From DASWUZ01 sp036401395 (lineage in GTDB: Bacteria > Acidobacteriota > Terriglobia > Terriglobales > Acidobacteriaceae): a stretch of DNA of 64,000 nucleotides. Numbering within the stretch: the stretch's first letter is position 1; each line of letters starts with the position of its first letter. Below the pieces are notes generated by a model. That model saw only the letters and a program-made list of their open reading frames with translations, did not search any database and had not been told where the DNA came from. Position numbers and translations under genes: made by a program. Below are positions 26,215 through 35,361 of the stretch, one piece after another. Location: positions 19,506-83,505 of the forward strand of contig DASWUZ010000123.1 of assembly GCA_036401395.1 (NCBI GenBank), given 5' to 3'.

Positions 26215-27567
26215 TCACACTTCCATCGAATGGTCGAGCAGCCCGGTTGGGATCGGAATCCCCGCGCTCTTGAACTTGTCCGCACACTTGGGCACGATCC
26301 CGGTGGCGTGAAACCGTCCCATCACCTTGCCCTCCGGGCCTATGCCCCGCTTCTCAAACAAGAAGATGTCCTGCATGCTGATGACGTCAGTGAAGGACCC
26401 CGTCAGCTCCGAGATGTGGGTGACCCGGCGGCTGCCGTCGCTCATGCGCGAGGCCTGCACGATGATGTTCACCGCTGAGGCGATCTGGGAACGGACGCCC
26501 TTCTCCGGCACCCGCACATCGCTCATCATGGACATCGTCTCCATCCGGGCCAGGGCGTCGCGCGGAGTATTGGCATGAATAGTAGTCATCGAGCCGTCGT
26601 GGCCGGTGTTCATCGCCTGCAGCATGTCCAGGGTCTCGGCGCCGCGCACTTCGCCCAGGATGATCCGGTCGGGCCTCATGCGCAGCGCGTTGATCACCAG
26701 CTCGCGCTGCCTCACCGCGCCGTTGCCTTCAATGTTTGGCGGACGGGTCTCGAGCCGCACCACGTGCTCCTGCTTCATCTGCAGTTCGGCGGAGTCTTCA
26801 ATGGTGACGATCCGCTCCCGCTCGGAGATGAACCCTGAAAGCACATTCAGCAGCGTGGTCTTGCCGGAGCCGGTGCCGCCGGAGATGACAATGTTCAGCC
26901 GCGCCTGGACAGCGCCTCTTAAGAGATCGACCATCGGCTGGGTCAACGCCTTGTTGCGCAGCAGGTCGTCCACGCCCAGCGGAGTGGAACCAAAGCGCCG
27001 GATCGAGAGGATCGGCCCGTCGATCGCCAGCGGAGGGATGATGACGTTTACTCGCGAGCCGTCTTTCAGGCGCGCATCGACCATCGGCGAGGATTCATCC
27101 ACCCGCCGCCCAACCGCAGAGACAATCTTGTCGATCACGTGCATTAAATGGCGGTCGTCCTTGAAGACGATGCTGGTCTTCTCAAGCACGCCGCGGCGCT
27201 CGATATAGACCGTGTTCCAGGTATTGACCAGGATGTCCGAGATGGTGCCGTCCTTGAGCAGGGGCTCAAGCGGGCCCAGGCCGAATACTTCATCGACCAC
27301 CTCCTGCGCCAGACGGTCCCGCTCGGCCGCGCTGAGCGGGATGCCCTGCTCTCCGATCAACTGTTGAATCAGGGCGAAGAGCTGCTGCTGCGAGGCGCGC
27401 GTGCCCTGAATCTGGTCCAGCTTGTCGAGATCGAGACGCTTGATCAACTCATGGTGGACAGCGGACTTGATCTCCTGTTGGAGCTTGTCGGCCACCGGCC
27501 TATAGGTGCGCGCCGGCACTACCGCCGCCCTCCGCCCATTGCCGATATCGAGATTCAGTTCCGCCAT
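26215..27567 (-). CDS. cpaF: Tad pilus assembly/secretion ATPase CpaF (TadA)
   Basis: A 450-residue type II/IV secretion ATPase. Start at 27567 (MAELNLDIGNG). The N-terminal helical domain is followed by the ATPase core: Walker A GTGSGKT at 231-237, the Asp box near SERERIVTIEDSAELQ, Walker B region DRIILGEVRGAETLDMLQAM and the His box TGHDGSMTTIHANTP. Hexamers of this protein drive Flp pilus extension and, in some species, retraction. Gaps to cpaE (69 bases) and tadB (8 bases) fit one operon. Confidence 0.95.
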   Translation of the reverse strand: MAELNLDIGNGRRAAVVPARTYRPVADKLQQEIKSAVHHELIKRLDLDKLDQIQGTRASQQQLFALIQQLIGEQGIPLSAAERDRLAQEVVDEVFGLGPLEPLLKDGTISDILVNTWNTVYIERRGVLEKTSIVFKDDRHLMHVIDKIVSAVGRRVDESSPMVDARLKDGSRVNVIIPPLAIDGPILSIRRFGSTPLGVDDLLRNKALTQPMVDLLRGAVQARLNIVISGGTGSGKTTLLNVLSGFISERERIVTIEDSAELQMKQEHVVRLETRPPNIEGNGAVRQRELVINALRMRPDRIILGEVRGAETLDMLQAMNTGHDGSMTTIHANTPRDALARMETMSMMSDVRVPEKGVRSQIASAVNIIVQASRMSDGSRRVTHISELTGSFTDVISMQDIFLFEKRGIGPEGKVMGRFHATGIVPKCADKFKSAGIPIPTGLLDHSMEV

Positions 27568-27636
27568 TTCGTGCCTTCCTCTTGCCTTGCCAGTGCGCAA
27601 TAGTTTGCTCCATCACGCACGATACCTGTCAGTCCC

Positions 27637-28872
27637 CTACCTACCCAGGCCCCAGAAGGTCTTCTTCTTCTCCACCGGTCGCGTCCCGCTTCCATTTCCG
27701 TCGGCGTGTGCGATTTCGTCCGACCACTTCGTCATCTGCTCGGCGAAGACGGATTTCTTGCCCGGCATCACCAGCTCGCCAATGTTGATCGAGTTGATCA
27801 GCTCGGCAAAGCTGTTGGGTATGCGAATCGAGATCGGCAGACGGATGGCTTTTTCAATCTGTTCCACGCTGACCGCCTCGCGGGAGCCGTACCGGTTCAT
27901 CACCACGTGCATGGTGGCCTTGACCTGGCTGGTCTTCACCAATTGGTCTACAAAGGCGGAGAGGTCCCTGATCGCCCCGATGTCGGGAGTCGCCACCAGG
28001 TAGACCTGGGCGGAGCGCTCCATCACGGTGGCGTTGCTGGGCTCAAACGAGGTGTCGCAATCGATCAGGATGTAGTCGTAATGCTCGCTGAGGAAGTCGA
28101 GCATCAGCTCCATCGACCGAGGATCGACGACCGCCGCGACAGTGTAGGTGCTGGGCGAGGAGAGCACTTCAACGCCCGAGGAATGGGTAGCGATGAACCC
28201 CGCCAGCAACTCCTTGTCGAGCCGGTTCACGTTGGTCAGCAGCTCATAGAAGTCGTATTGGCTGGCCCCCAGCCCGAGGTACAGGCACACATGGCCCAGC
28301 TCCAGGTGATGGTCGATCAGCAGCACCTTTTTATTGTGAAATTTGGTCAGATATACCGCCAGGTGGACCAGCAGGGTAGTCGTCCCGACCCCGCCCTTGG
28401 CGCCAAAAAAGGACAGGACATTCGCGGTACCCCGCACCGTGCCCGTGTCCGCAGGCCAGCGTTGCTCGATCCTCAGAAAGGCGTCCGTGAGCTCCGCGCC
28501 GTCGAGCGGCATGGCCAGCATTTCGGTGAAGCCGCAGCGCATTGCCTCCAGCAGGCTCGCGGTCTCGACCACCGCCGAGAGGGCCAGCACCGCGACCTTG
28601 CCATAGAACGTCTGGTGCAGCAGAGTGGCCGTCTCAATGGCCGCCGCAGGGTCCCCGTCCCAGTCCACCACGGCCACGACGAAGGAGGCGCTCTTCACCG
28701 GCTGGGGGAAGAACTGGTACCTGGCGGGGGAGAGGTGGGCCCCGCAATCGAACGAAATCACGTCGCGGGGCAGCGTCGAGGCCACCTGCAGCACCTGCTC
28801 GACCGTCTCGGCGTCTAGGCCGACGGTCAGCACCGCAAGGGTGAGGCTATCGGGACTGGGGCGTAACTCCAT
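27637..28872 (-). CDS. cpaE: Tad pilus localisation protein CpaE (TadZ)
   Basis: A 411-residue protein with a degenerate receiver-like domain (about 10-135, no obvious phosphoacceptor Asp cluster) followed by a ParA/MinD ATPase domain. The deviant Walker A is KGGVGTT (159-165), in SFFGAKGGVGTTTLLVHLAV. Later ATPase elements are VLLIDHHLELG and YDYILIDCDTS. CpaE/TadZ places the pilus machine at the pole and recruits the ATPase. The C-terminal basic tail follows a Gly/Ser stretch. A gap of 98 bases separates it from the secretin gene. Confidence 0.9.
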   Translation of the reverse strand: MELRPSPDSLTLAVLTVGLDAETVEQVLQVASTLPRDVISFDCGAHLSPARYQFFPQPVKSASFVVAVVDWDGDPAAAIETATLLHQTFYGKVAVLALSAVVETASLLEAMRCGFTEMLAMPLDGAELTDAFLRIEQRWPADTGTVRGTANVLSFFGAKGGVGTTTLLVHLAVYLTKFHNKKVLLIDHHLELGHVCLYLGLGASQYDFYELLTNVNRLDKELLAGFIATHSSGVEVLSSPSTYTVAAVVDPRSMELMLDFLSEHYDYILIDCDTSFEPSNATVMERSAQVYLVATPDIGAIRDLSAFVDQLVKTSQVKATMHVVMNRYGSREAVSVEQIEKAIRLPISIRIPNSFAELINSINIGELVMPGKKSVFAEQMTKWSDEIAHADGNGSGTRPVEKKKTFWGLGR

Positions 28873-28970
28873 TACTCTTCCTCTTCTTCAACAGTTGCCG
28901 AGCTTCTGGAACTGTCCTGCCGACATCTGTTCGGACTGCAATTCGCAAACAGCTGACTCACGAACGCGCG

Positions 28971-30536
28971 CTAGCTGGGCGGAGGGGGATAAGCCTTGAC
29001 CGCGCTCGGAAACTTCTTGTCGAACTGGTCCTTGTCGAGCACAGGGACCACGAATTTCGGCTGCTCCATCTGGTCGCCCGAAGGCTCGGAGTGCAGAGGA
29101 TCGACGATGGCCGGGGTCACGATCACTACCAGCTCGACCACCGAATGGGTGATCTTCTTCGACCGGAACAGCGCGCCCAGAATCGGGAGATTTCCTGCCA
29201 CCGGCACCTGGTTCATAATGTCGGTCGTGCGGCGATCGAGCAGCCCCGAGATAGCGAAGCTCTGCCCATCGCGCAGTTCAACCTCGGTATCGGCACGGCG
29301 AGTCGAGAGCGCGGGAATGGTGTAGCCCGAGATGGCTACCGCGTTGGTATAGTCGAGCGCTGAAACCTCGGGCGCGACCTTCAATAAAATGGTGCCATCG
29401 GGATTGACGAAGGGAGTAAAGTCGAGCTTCACCCCGTAAGGGCGAAACTGGATGGTCACCGAGACCGAAGAACCTGTGCCTCCGCCCTGGATCACAGGAA
29501 AGGGAAATTCGCCGCCGGACAGGAAGGAGGCCTTCTGACCGCTGACCGTTGTAATCGTAGGCTCGGCCAGTATCTGCACAATCTGCCGGCTCTCCAGCGC
29601 CTGGATAGTGACACCTACACTTAAGCTGTTGTTGAACAGAAACAAATTCAGCGGGTCGCTGATGCTCAGCGTCGTGCTGCCTGGCGTTCCGCTGCTGCCG
29701 CTGTTGCCAGTCACCGAAGTCGTCACCGGAAACTGGCCAGTGGTGACGCCGCTCGGGTTCTTGGGGCCGCCGAAGAAGTTCAGGCCGAACTCGTCCAGCT
29801 TCGACCGGTCGATCTCGACGATCCGCACCTTGAGCTTTACCTGGGCAGGATGCGGAGGGGTCAGCACGATGGCGTTGACCACGTTCTTCGAGTAGACCCC
29901 CGCCATCTTCGCCGCCGCGTCGATCACCGTCTGATCGCCCGCACTCCCCGAAAGCGACAGATTGTCTTCGTCCGCAACAACGTCGACGTTGTCCAGAGGG
30001 AACGCCCGCCGCAGCGCGATCCGCAACCCAGCCATGTCGAGCGATGCGACGATCAGGTAGGCCTGCGACCGGCCGTCCTCGTCCCACAGGACCAGGCTGC
30101 TCGTGCCGGCCGCCTTGGCGGTAACCACGATCTGTTTTGGATTGGCGGTGTAGGAATCGAGCACCAGCGGATTGCTGACATAGACCCGCTTGAGGCGCAC
30201 TGTGGTGTCGAGGAAGATCGAATGCCCGACCACTATGGGCAACAGTTCTCCCGCCGATGCAGCGTGGCTCAGCGGAGCAACCGATGCGGTAGCGATTAAA
30301 GCGCCGTCGGATGCCTGGACGGGTGGGACCGGGCTTGCTGCCTGGGCGGAAGCTCCCGGAGCACTGGCAAGGAGCGCCGAGTCGGGTTTTGCTGCGGCTG
30401 AGCTAGCTCCGGCTGAACTTGTTACCGCTGAACCTGCTGCCACGGCCACAATTATTAAAGAGAGGCGAATACTCCCTCCCAGCCATGCTCCTCGGCTCGC
30501 GACGCGGGATCTCTTGAGTTCGTTGAATGTCTTCAT
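28971..30536 (-). CDS. cpaC: Tad pilus outer-membrane secretin CpaC (RcpA)
   Basis: A 521-residue secretin. A signal/membrane segment lies at about 20-45, followed by an Ala/Ser-rich linker, the pilus-specific N domain (VVGHSIFLDTTVRLKRVYVS), a BON-like domain (LSGSAGDQTVIDAAAKMA) and the secretin channel, where VEIDRSKLDEFGLNFF, GVKLDFTPFV and RDGQSFAISGLLDRR are the family blocks. The C-terminus VVIVTPAIVDPL is typical. It forms the outer-membrane pore for the Flp pilus. It overlaps cpaB by 4 bases. Confidence 0.93.
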   Translation of the reverse strand: MKTFNELKRSRVASRGAWLGGSIRLSLIIVAVAAGSAVTSSAGASSAAAKPDSALLASAPGASAQAASPVPPVQASDGALIATASVAPLSHAASAGELLPIVVGHSIFLDTTVRLKRVYVSNPLVLDSYTANPKQIVVTAKAAGTSSLVLWDEDGRSQAYLIVASLDMAGLRIALRRAFPLDNVDVVADEDNLSLSGSAGDQTVIDAAAKMAGVYSKNVVNAIVLTPPHPAQVKLKVRIVEIDRSKLDEFGLNFFGGPKNPSGVTTGQFPVTTSVTGNSGSSGTPGSTTLSISDPLNLFLFNNSLSVGVTIQALESRQIVQILAEPTITTVSGQKASFLSGGEFPFPVIQGGGTGSSVSVTIQFRPYGVKLDFTPFVNPDGTILLKVAPEVSALDYTNAVAISGYTIPALSTRRADTEVELRDGQSFAISGLLDRRTTDIMNQVPVAGNLPILGALFRSKKITHSVVELVVIVTPAIVDPLHSEPSGDQMEQPKFVVPVLDKDQFDKKFPSAVKAYPPPPS

Positions 30537-31339
30537 TGGAAACTGGTCACCGACTGCTTGGTTCCGAGTACGGTTTCAACCGCGTAGGGTTTCGCTTGCG
30601 GCTTCGTGCCTGCCTGGGGATGCGGCGCCACTGGATCAGGCGCGGAGCTGACCAGTTGCGACAGTCCGATCGGCTTCATGTCCGTCTGCCCGCGGTCAGC
30701 GCCATTGCGAAGCACGAAATGGATCGTCCCCTGGGTGCTTGCCAGCACCGCGCGGTTGGCGTCCTCCGGCTTGAGCATCAGGGTCACAACATCGACGCTT
30801 GCCTGTTTTACGTCGGGGTCGGGATTGATCTGGTGCCCTGCCGCCAGCACAACCACGTCCTGCAGCACAGTCGCGGTGGTAGGCTCAGGCGCCTTTTCCG
30901 ATCTGTAAGTGACGACTACATCGACATGGGTACCGGGGAACAGAAACCCGGCCACGCCCACCACTTCATCCGAGCGCAGGGAGATGGCCCGCATACCCTG
31001 GGGAATCTTGCCCGTCAGGCCCGCTCCCGAACCGGCCTCGGCCAGCTGGCGCTCCAGTACCGGCTCACCCTCGGCGAGGGGGAAGAGCACCACCCGGCCT
31101 ACCAGGTCGTCAGCCTTGACGAAGGCGCCTTTCAACGGCACCGAAACCGGCCAGTCAACCATGCGCAGGCTCTCCGGCTTCAGCAATTCGCCCGCGTCGA
31201 GCGCGCGGCCCGCCGCGGCGTAGCCCACGCTCACCGCCGCAACTGCCGGATGAGCGCCCACCTTGCGGCTGAGCCAGTACGTAAACACTCCTGAAACCAC
31301 CAGCGCGAGGATCAGCGCCACCGTAATACGCCTGGTCAC
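30533..31339 (-). CDS. cpaB: Tad pilus assembly protein CpaB (RcpC)
   Basis: A 268-residue protein with an N-terminal membrane anchor (about 6-24) and an SAF domain (about 40-110: AAAGRALDAGELLKPESLRM and AEGEPVLERQLAE). The RcpC/CpaB half includes GMRAISLRSDEVVGVAGFLF and PGTHVDVVVTY. The family is a periplasmic partner of the secretin, thought to bind peptidoglycan. It overlaps both neighbours by 4 bases, which ties cpaA, cpaB and cpaC together. Confidence 0.92.
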   Translation of the reverse strand: MTRRITVALILALVVSGVFTYWLSRKVGAHPAVAAVSVGYAAAGRALDAGELLKPESLRMVDWPVSVPLKGAFVKADDLVGRVVLFPLAEGEPVLERQLAEAGSGAGLTGKIPQGMRAISLRSDEVVGVAGFLFPGTHVDVVVTYRSEKAPEPTTATVLQDVVVLAAGHQINPDPDVKQASVDVVTLMLKPEDANRAVLASTQGTIHFVLRNGADRGQTDMKPIGLSQLVSSAPDPVAPHPQAGTKPQAKPYAVETVLGTKQSVTSFQ

Positions 31340-31905
31340 TTCGCCACCGCCATCAGGCTCTCAAGGGCCCGTCCGTGCACAGTCAGCGCCAGGGTGAGCG
31401 CGCTTCCGCCGGCGATGGCCACCGCGTAGGGCAGCCGCAGGGTAGCGGAGTTCAGCAGGTTCAAATCAGGATGAGGCCGCAGCCCGCTGGTGCCATGGTG
31501 GACCAGCAGCGCTCCCACATTGATCAGGGTCGCCTTGAGGCGTCCGCGCGAAACGGCCAGCAGCACCGCCAGAATGCCTCCTGCCAGCGCCGTCAGCAGC
31601 AGCAGCGAAGTGATCCGCGGCATACCGGCCAAGGCCGCCACCGCCGCGATCAGCTTCACGTCGCCCGCACCCATGCCGCCAGCCAGATAGAAGATCAAAA
31701 ACACCGCCCCGGCGATCAGCCCTGCGGCCGCCGCCGAACCCAGACCCCGCCAGCCGTCCAGTCCGGCATGGAGCGTCAGTCCGAGCACAAAGGCCGGCAC
31801 GGTGAGCAGGTTCGGTACCCGGCGGCTTTTCACGTCGTAGAACGCTCCTATCATGGCGCATAAAAGCGACGCTGCCGCGTAAGCGAAGTCTGGTCGAAAC
31901 GTCAT
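31336..31905 (-). CDS. cpaA: Prepilin peptidase CpaA (TadV), A24 family
   Basis: A 189-residue integral membrane aspartyl peptidase. The two catalytic Asp residues are visible: Asp23 in FYDVKSRRVPN and Asp81 in GMGAGDVKL, the GxGD motif. About five or six helices fit the short TadV type without an N-methylation domain. It removes the leader of the Flp prepilin and of TadE-like pseudopilins. The gene lies 181 bases after flp; that gap holds only a weak 7-base-pair stem (31956-31981). Confidence 0.92.
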   Translation of the reverse strand: MTFRPDFAYAAASLLCAMIGAFYDVKSRRVPNLLTVPAFVLGLTLHAGLDGWRGLGSAAAAGLIAGAVFLIFYLAGGMGAGDVKLIAAVAALAGMPRITSLLLLTALAGGILAVLLAVSRGRLKATLINVGALLVHHGTSGLRPHPDLNLLNSATLRLPYAVAIAGGSALTLALTVHGRALESLMAVAK

Positions 31906-32086
31906 ACCCCGTCATCCCGGCTTTCTTTAGAAAAGTTGTAGACGCAGCACCGCCACCGGCTTGTCCTGCCCTGAAAGCCGGCAATTCGTCTCCAAGTGCA
32001 GGAAAGCCGACCGCCCAACCCGCCGCTGGCGCGAAGCGGACAAATCTCCTTCAGGGACGGCTGGCCAGCCCGTCACCGAAGCACTG

Positions 32087-32266
32087 TTAGACCGCGCTGC
32101 TTAGCTGGGTGCCGACGCTGGTAAATGCCGAACTGATAGTGGTCGCCAGCGTTTTCATCGAGGCCACCGCTCCCAGGGCGATGAGTGCTGAAACCAGGGC
32201 GTACTCGATCAGGTCCTGGCCGGACTCGTCCGCTGCCAGATCCATCAACCGCTGCTTGAGATTCAT
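32087..32266 (-). CDS. flp: Flp/Fap-type major pilin
   Basis: A 59-residue pilin. The start at 32266 has a strong GGAGG (ACGGAGGAAACACA before ATG), which rules out the longer frame to 32323. The leader ends at Gly16, and the mature pilin begins QDLIEYALVSALIALGAVA, with the Glu5-Tyr6 pair of Flp pilins (Glu21-Tyr22 in the precursor). It polymerises into the adhesive Tad pilus after cleavage by CpaA. Being first in the minus-strand arm, and followed by a 181-base gap, it is probably made in excess over the assembly proteins. Confidence 0.93.
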   Translation of the reverse strand: MNLKQRLMDLAADESGQDLIEYALVSALIALGAVASMKTLATTISSAFTSVGTQLSSAV

Positions 32267-32511
32267 TGTGTTTCCTCCGTGAAGTGGTTCGTTACTTGGG
32301 GAAGTGACGATTACCAGCATCATCGGCGCGGAGGCGGGGAACTTGAGAAAGGCAGAATGGTAAACCGGTTCTGTCCTGAATCGGAACCCCTCGTACCCCT
32401 GACCATTCGCAGCCTCGCGATTTCATGCTTGTGGATTCATCGGCGCGGCCTGCGTGCCGATAAACCCAGCATGGCTCCGTCAGCAAACGAGGACGCCAAA
32501 CTTATCAGGCC
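32267..32511. promoter_or_regulatory. Divergent control region between the two Tad arms
   Basis: This 245-base gap separates flp (minus) from tadE (plus), so it must contain at least the flp promoter. The GGAGG of flp is at its left edge. I see no sigma-54 TGGCAC-N5-TTGC motif and no convincing -35/-10 pair, so control cannot be read from sequence. Confidence 0.5.
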
Positions 32512-33087
32512 ATGCCCATCACGCCCCCAAGGCCAATCCGCCCGCAGCGAAGCCTCCGCATTCGAGGCTTCGCCCTCCGCAATGAGGCACAGAGCCTCGT
32601 CGAAGTGGCGATCTTCCTCCCTATATTCACCCTTCTGGTTTGCTACGCGGTCGACTTCGGATACTTCTTCCTGGCCTCGACGACCATGATCTCCGCGGCC
32701 CGCGAGGCAAGCCAGTATGCCATTCAGGGTCCGCAATCCGCGTCCCAGGCGGCCGTGCCAGCCGCCGGCCCCGATACCACTCTCGGCACCGTAGCCAACC
32801 TCGTCGAAGGCGCCATCGGCCTTCCCCGCGCAGCCACCGCCACCACCGTACAGGTCTGTTCGAACGGCGTCACCGGATCGCCCGCCGCCGGCAACATCGC
32901 CAAATGCCAGACCTGGGGCGCGAACACGAGTCTCGTCTTCACCGCCGACCTCGACCCCGAGTCGCCCACCTTTCAGCTCAACCGCGTCGACGTGGTCTAC
33001 ACCGTTAGCGCACCGGTTCCCATGCCCGCAGCCATCCTGCCCAGCCTGACCTTTCACCGTTTCGTCGAACTGAGGGCAATGCAGTGA
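32512..33087 (+). CDS. tadE: TadE-like pseudopilin
   Basis: A 191-residue TadE-family protein. A basic N-terminus (PRPIRPQRSLRIRGFALRN) leads to the TadE motif EAQSLVEVAIFLPIFTLLV (about 25-45), a single transmembrane helix. The periplasmic part contains the AAREASQYAIQGP stretch typical of TadE. TadE and TadF are pseudopilins processed by the prepilin peptidase and needed for pilus assembly. The stop overlaps the next start (GTGA at 33084). Confidence 0.87.
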   Translation: MPITPPRPIRPQRSLRIRGFALRNEAQSLVEVAIFLPIFTLLVCYAVDFGYFFLASTTMISAAREASQYAIQGPQSASQAAVPAAGPDTTLGTVANLVEGAIGLPRAATATTVQVCSNGVTGSPAAGNIAKCQTWGANTSLVFTADLDPESPTFQLNRVDVVYTVSAPVPMPAAILPSLTFHRFVELRAMQ

Positions 33088-33617
33088 GTACAAGACGGGA
33101 ATCATCGCATCCACCAACATCGATACCGCGTGTCGATATCGCGGGGCTTCGGTCCCGTCTGCGCACGCTGTTTGGGGGCCGAACGGCAGGCGGAGCCGAG
33201 AGCGGGCAGGCCATGGCCGAGACCGCGATCTCGCTGGTTGTCACCATTACTCTCGCCTTCTGGCTGTTCGAGCTTTCGATGATGTCCTACACCTGCATTG
33301 TGCTGAACGACGCCGCCCAGGAGGGGGTGCGCTACGCTACGCTGCACGGCACCGACAGCACTGCATGCAGCGGCCCCGACCCCGCCTGTCCCGACCACTC
33401 GCCCTATGCAAATGTGCAAGGCACGGTCAGAAGCTTTACCGCCTTCAGTCTGCACAATATGACGACCATGACAGTCAAAGTGAACTATCCAGATGCCACT
33501 GCCAGGCCCGGCAGCCGCGTCACCGTCAATATCGAGTACACATACGTCCCGTATATCAACTTCCCCGGCCTTCGGACTTTTCTCACCTTTAATTCACTGG
33601 GGAGGGTCACCTATTGA
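33084..33617 (+). CDS. Second TadE/TadF-like pseudopilin
   Basis: A 177-residue protein starting at a GTG (33084) that overlaps the stop of the first tadE. After a 38-residue polar segment comes SGQAMAETAISLVVTITLAF, a TadE-type Glu followed by one membrane helix (about 40-68). The periplasmic region includes LNDAAQEGVRYATLHGTDS, again as in TadE/TadF. It probably fills the TadF place. It overlaps the TadG-like gene by 4 bases. Confidence 0.83.
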   Translation: MSTRRESSHPPTSIPRVDIAGLRSRLRTLFGGRTAGGAESGQAMAETAISLVVTITLAFWLFELSMMSYTCIVLNDAAQEGVRYATLHGTDSTACSGPDPACPDHSPYANVQGTVRSFTAFSLHNMTTMTVKVNYPDATARPGSRVTVNIEYTYVPYINFPGLRTFLTFNSLGRVTY

Positions 33618-35287
33618 GCGCACTCCTCGGGTCTCGGGCGGAAGAAGATAGGGCCGTCTCCGCCCACGCCATGGAATGCGGCCAGGCTTCGGTCCTCCTG
33701 CTCAGCATTCTAGGCACTTTTCTGCTCGCCTCGGTGGCCTTCGCGGTTGACATGGGCAATCTATGGTTTCATCGCCAGGCCACGCAGACCGCCGCCGATG
33801 CGGCCTGCGAAGCAGGCGCAATGGACATGCTCTACCTGTCGAAGGGCACAGTACTTCCCAAGATGGGCTTCATCCCCGGCATCGCCGGCCTGTGTAGCAC
33901 GGGCGTTGGCGGATCCATCTGTTCTTACGCGGCCTTCAACGGATACAAAGCTACCGCAGGTGGACTCACCAACAACTCCCCTTCTATCGATGTCGTCTAT
34001 TCCTTCCCCGCTTCAAATGCTGTCCCCGGGGTCACCGGGGCCAGCTCCGTTACATACCCGCTGCTCAAAGTAATCGTAGAAGAGAACGTAAAGACATGGT
34101 TCATGAGCTTCGTAGGTAAGCGCTACCAGGTGGTCGCCGCTGCCTCCATTTGCGGCATGTCAGGCTCGCCCGCCCCCCCGCCACTAGTAGTCCTCAGCCC
34201 TACCGGCGCCGGCACTCTCAGCCTCAGCAACAGCGGCCATGTCATTATCCAGGGCGGCCCATCGCTCGGCATCCAGGTGAACTCGAGCGACCCCCGCGCA
34301 ATCACCTTCGCCAGCAGCGCCGATGCCATCGATACCCACCTCGGCGGTCCCGGAGCAAACTATCAGGGGACAGGATCGAATGTGGGCGTCTTCGGCAACG
34401 AGCCTTCCCCGGGAAGCAGCAACTTCATAGGCGGCTCAGGCCAGTGGGTCCCGAACTCCGCGGTCGCCGCCAATCCCTTCGCCAATGTTGGCGGGCCCAC
34501 TCTGGCGAAACTGAGCGCTTCCCCCACCAGCGGCGGCGCCCTCATCGTGGCCTATAACGTGGACGGGTGCCCCGACACATCCGGTTGCGCGGAGTTTAAG
34601 CCGGGCGTCTACGCTGGGGGCATCGGCCCTTACCTGTACTGGCAGACCATGATCTTCGACTCGGGCGTCTACTACATGAACGGCAGCATAGAGGTAGACA
34701 GCGAGATTCGCCTCGCCAAGCCCCCGGGCTGGATGCAGAACGACGGAGTGATGTTCTATTTCAAGACCGGCACTCTGCACATCACCAACGGCTCCGGAAA
34801 CCTCGGATCGCGTGTCAACTCTCTTCCCAGCACCGCGCTGACTTGCGACGCCACCGATCCCGATCCTACCCACGTCACTATTCCCGCCGCGCTCAATGGG
34901 AACATCATCGTGGGTCCCTGCACTGCTAACGGCACCTACTGGGACCCATACGGGGACACCACCGACAGCCCCGGAAGCGTCGCCGTTCCCGGCCTGCGCG
35001 GCCTGATTGTCTTCCACGATCCCACCAACACCTACACACCCTCCCCCGGCAGCCCGTCCAGCGGAGGAAATATCGACGGCGGCGCGGGCCTCACCTTCGC
35101 AGGCTCGCTGTATTACCACTCGACTCAATATCAGACTCTCTTCAACATCAGCAATGCGGGCGTCAGCGGTGGCCTCGCACTGGGCAAAGTCATCGCCGAC
35201 CAGGTCAGCGTCGAAGGCTCTGGCGCACTCAAGATGCTCCTCGTCTCAGGCGCCACCACGTCAGTCAAAGCTGGCGTCTTCCAGTGA
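33614..35287 (+). CDS. TadG-like pilus-associated protein
   Basis: A 557-residue protein beginning at a TTG (33614) that overlaps the previous stop. The N-terminal Tad-type membrane segment is GQASVLLLSILGTFLLASVA followed by VDMGNLWFHRQATQTAADAA (about 23-70), the pattern of TadG N-terminal domains. The rest is periplasmic, rich in Gly, Ser, Thr, Asn and Pro, with repeated short strands like a beta-rich adhesin. It has no von Willebrand A domain that I can see, which ordinary TadG proteins often carry. It presumably anchors or caps the pilus. Confidence 0.75.
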   Translation: MSALLGSRAEEDRAVSAHAMECGQASVLLLSILGTFLLASVAFAVDMGNLWFHRQATQTAADAACEAGAMDMLYLSKGTVLPKMGFIPGIAGLCSTGVGGSICSYAAFNGYKATAGGLTNNSPSIDVVYSFPASNAVPGVTGASSVTYPLLKVIVEENVKTWFMSFVGKRYQVVAAASICGMSGSPAPPPLVVLSPTGAGTLSLSNSGHVIIQGGPSLGIQVNSSDPRAITFASSADAIDTHLGGPGANYQGTGSNVGVFGNEPSPGSSNFIGGSGQWVPNSAVAANPFANVGGPTLAKLSASPTSGGALIVAYNVDGCPDTSGCAEFKPGVYAGGIGPYLYWQTMIFDSGVYYMNGSIEVDSEIRLAKPPGWMQNDGVMFYFKTGTLHITNGSGNLGSRVNSLPSTALTCDATDPDPTHVTIPAALNGNIIVGPCTANGTYWDPYGDTTDSPGSVAVPGLRGLIVFHDPTNTYTPSPGSPSSGGNIDGGAGLTFAGSLYYHSTQYQTLFNISNAGVSGGLALGKVIADQVSVEGSGALKMLLVSGATTSVKAGVFQ

Positions 35288-35361
35288 TCCCTTCGTATGA
35301 CCTTGCATCAGGCCATGCTCTGTTTACTTCCTAGTGCATGACGCATGAGTTGCACAGCCCA

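Noticed and set aside
27706..28818. 370-codon antisense frame across cpaE, and a similar 383-codon frame across tadB (25160-26311)
   Set aside because: Both lie opposite genes with clear motifs in a conserved operon; products are His/Arg/Gln-rich and have no recognisable domain.
31956..31981. Stem CCGGCTT/AAGCCGG between flp and cpaA as a terminator
   Set aside because: Only 7 base pairs with a 12-base loop and no T-run right after it; too weak to call, although partial termination after flp would make sense.
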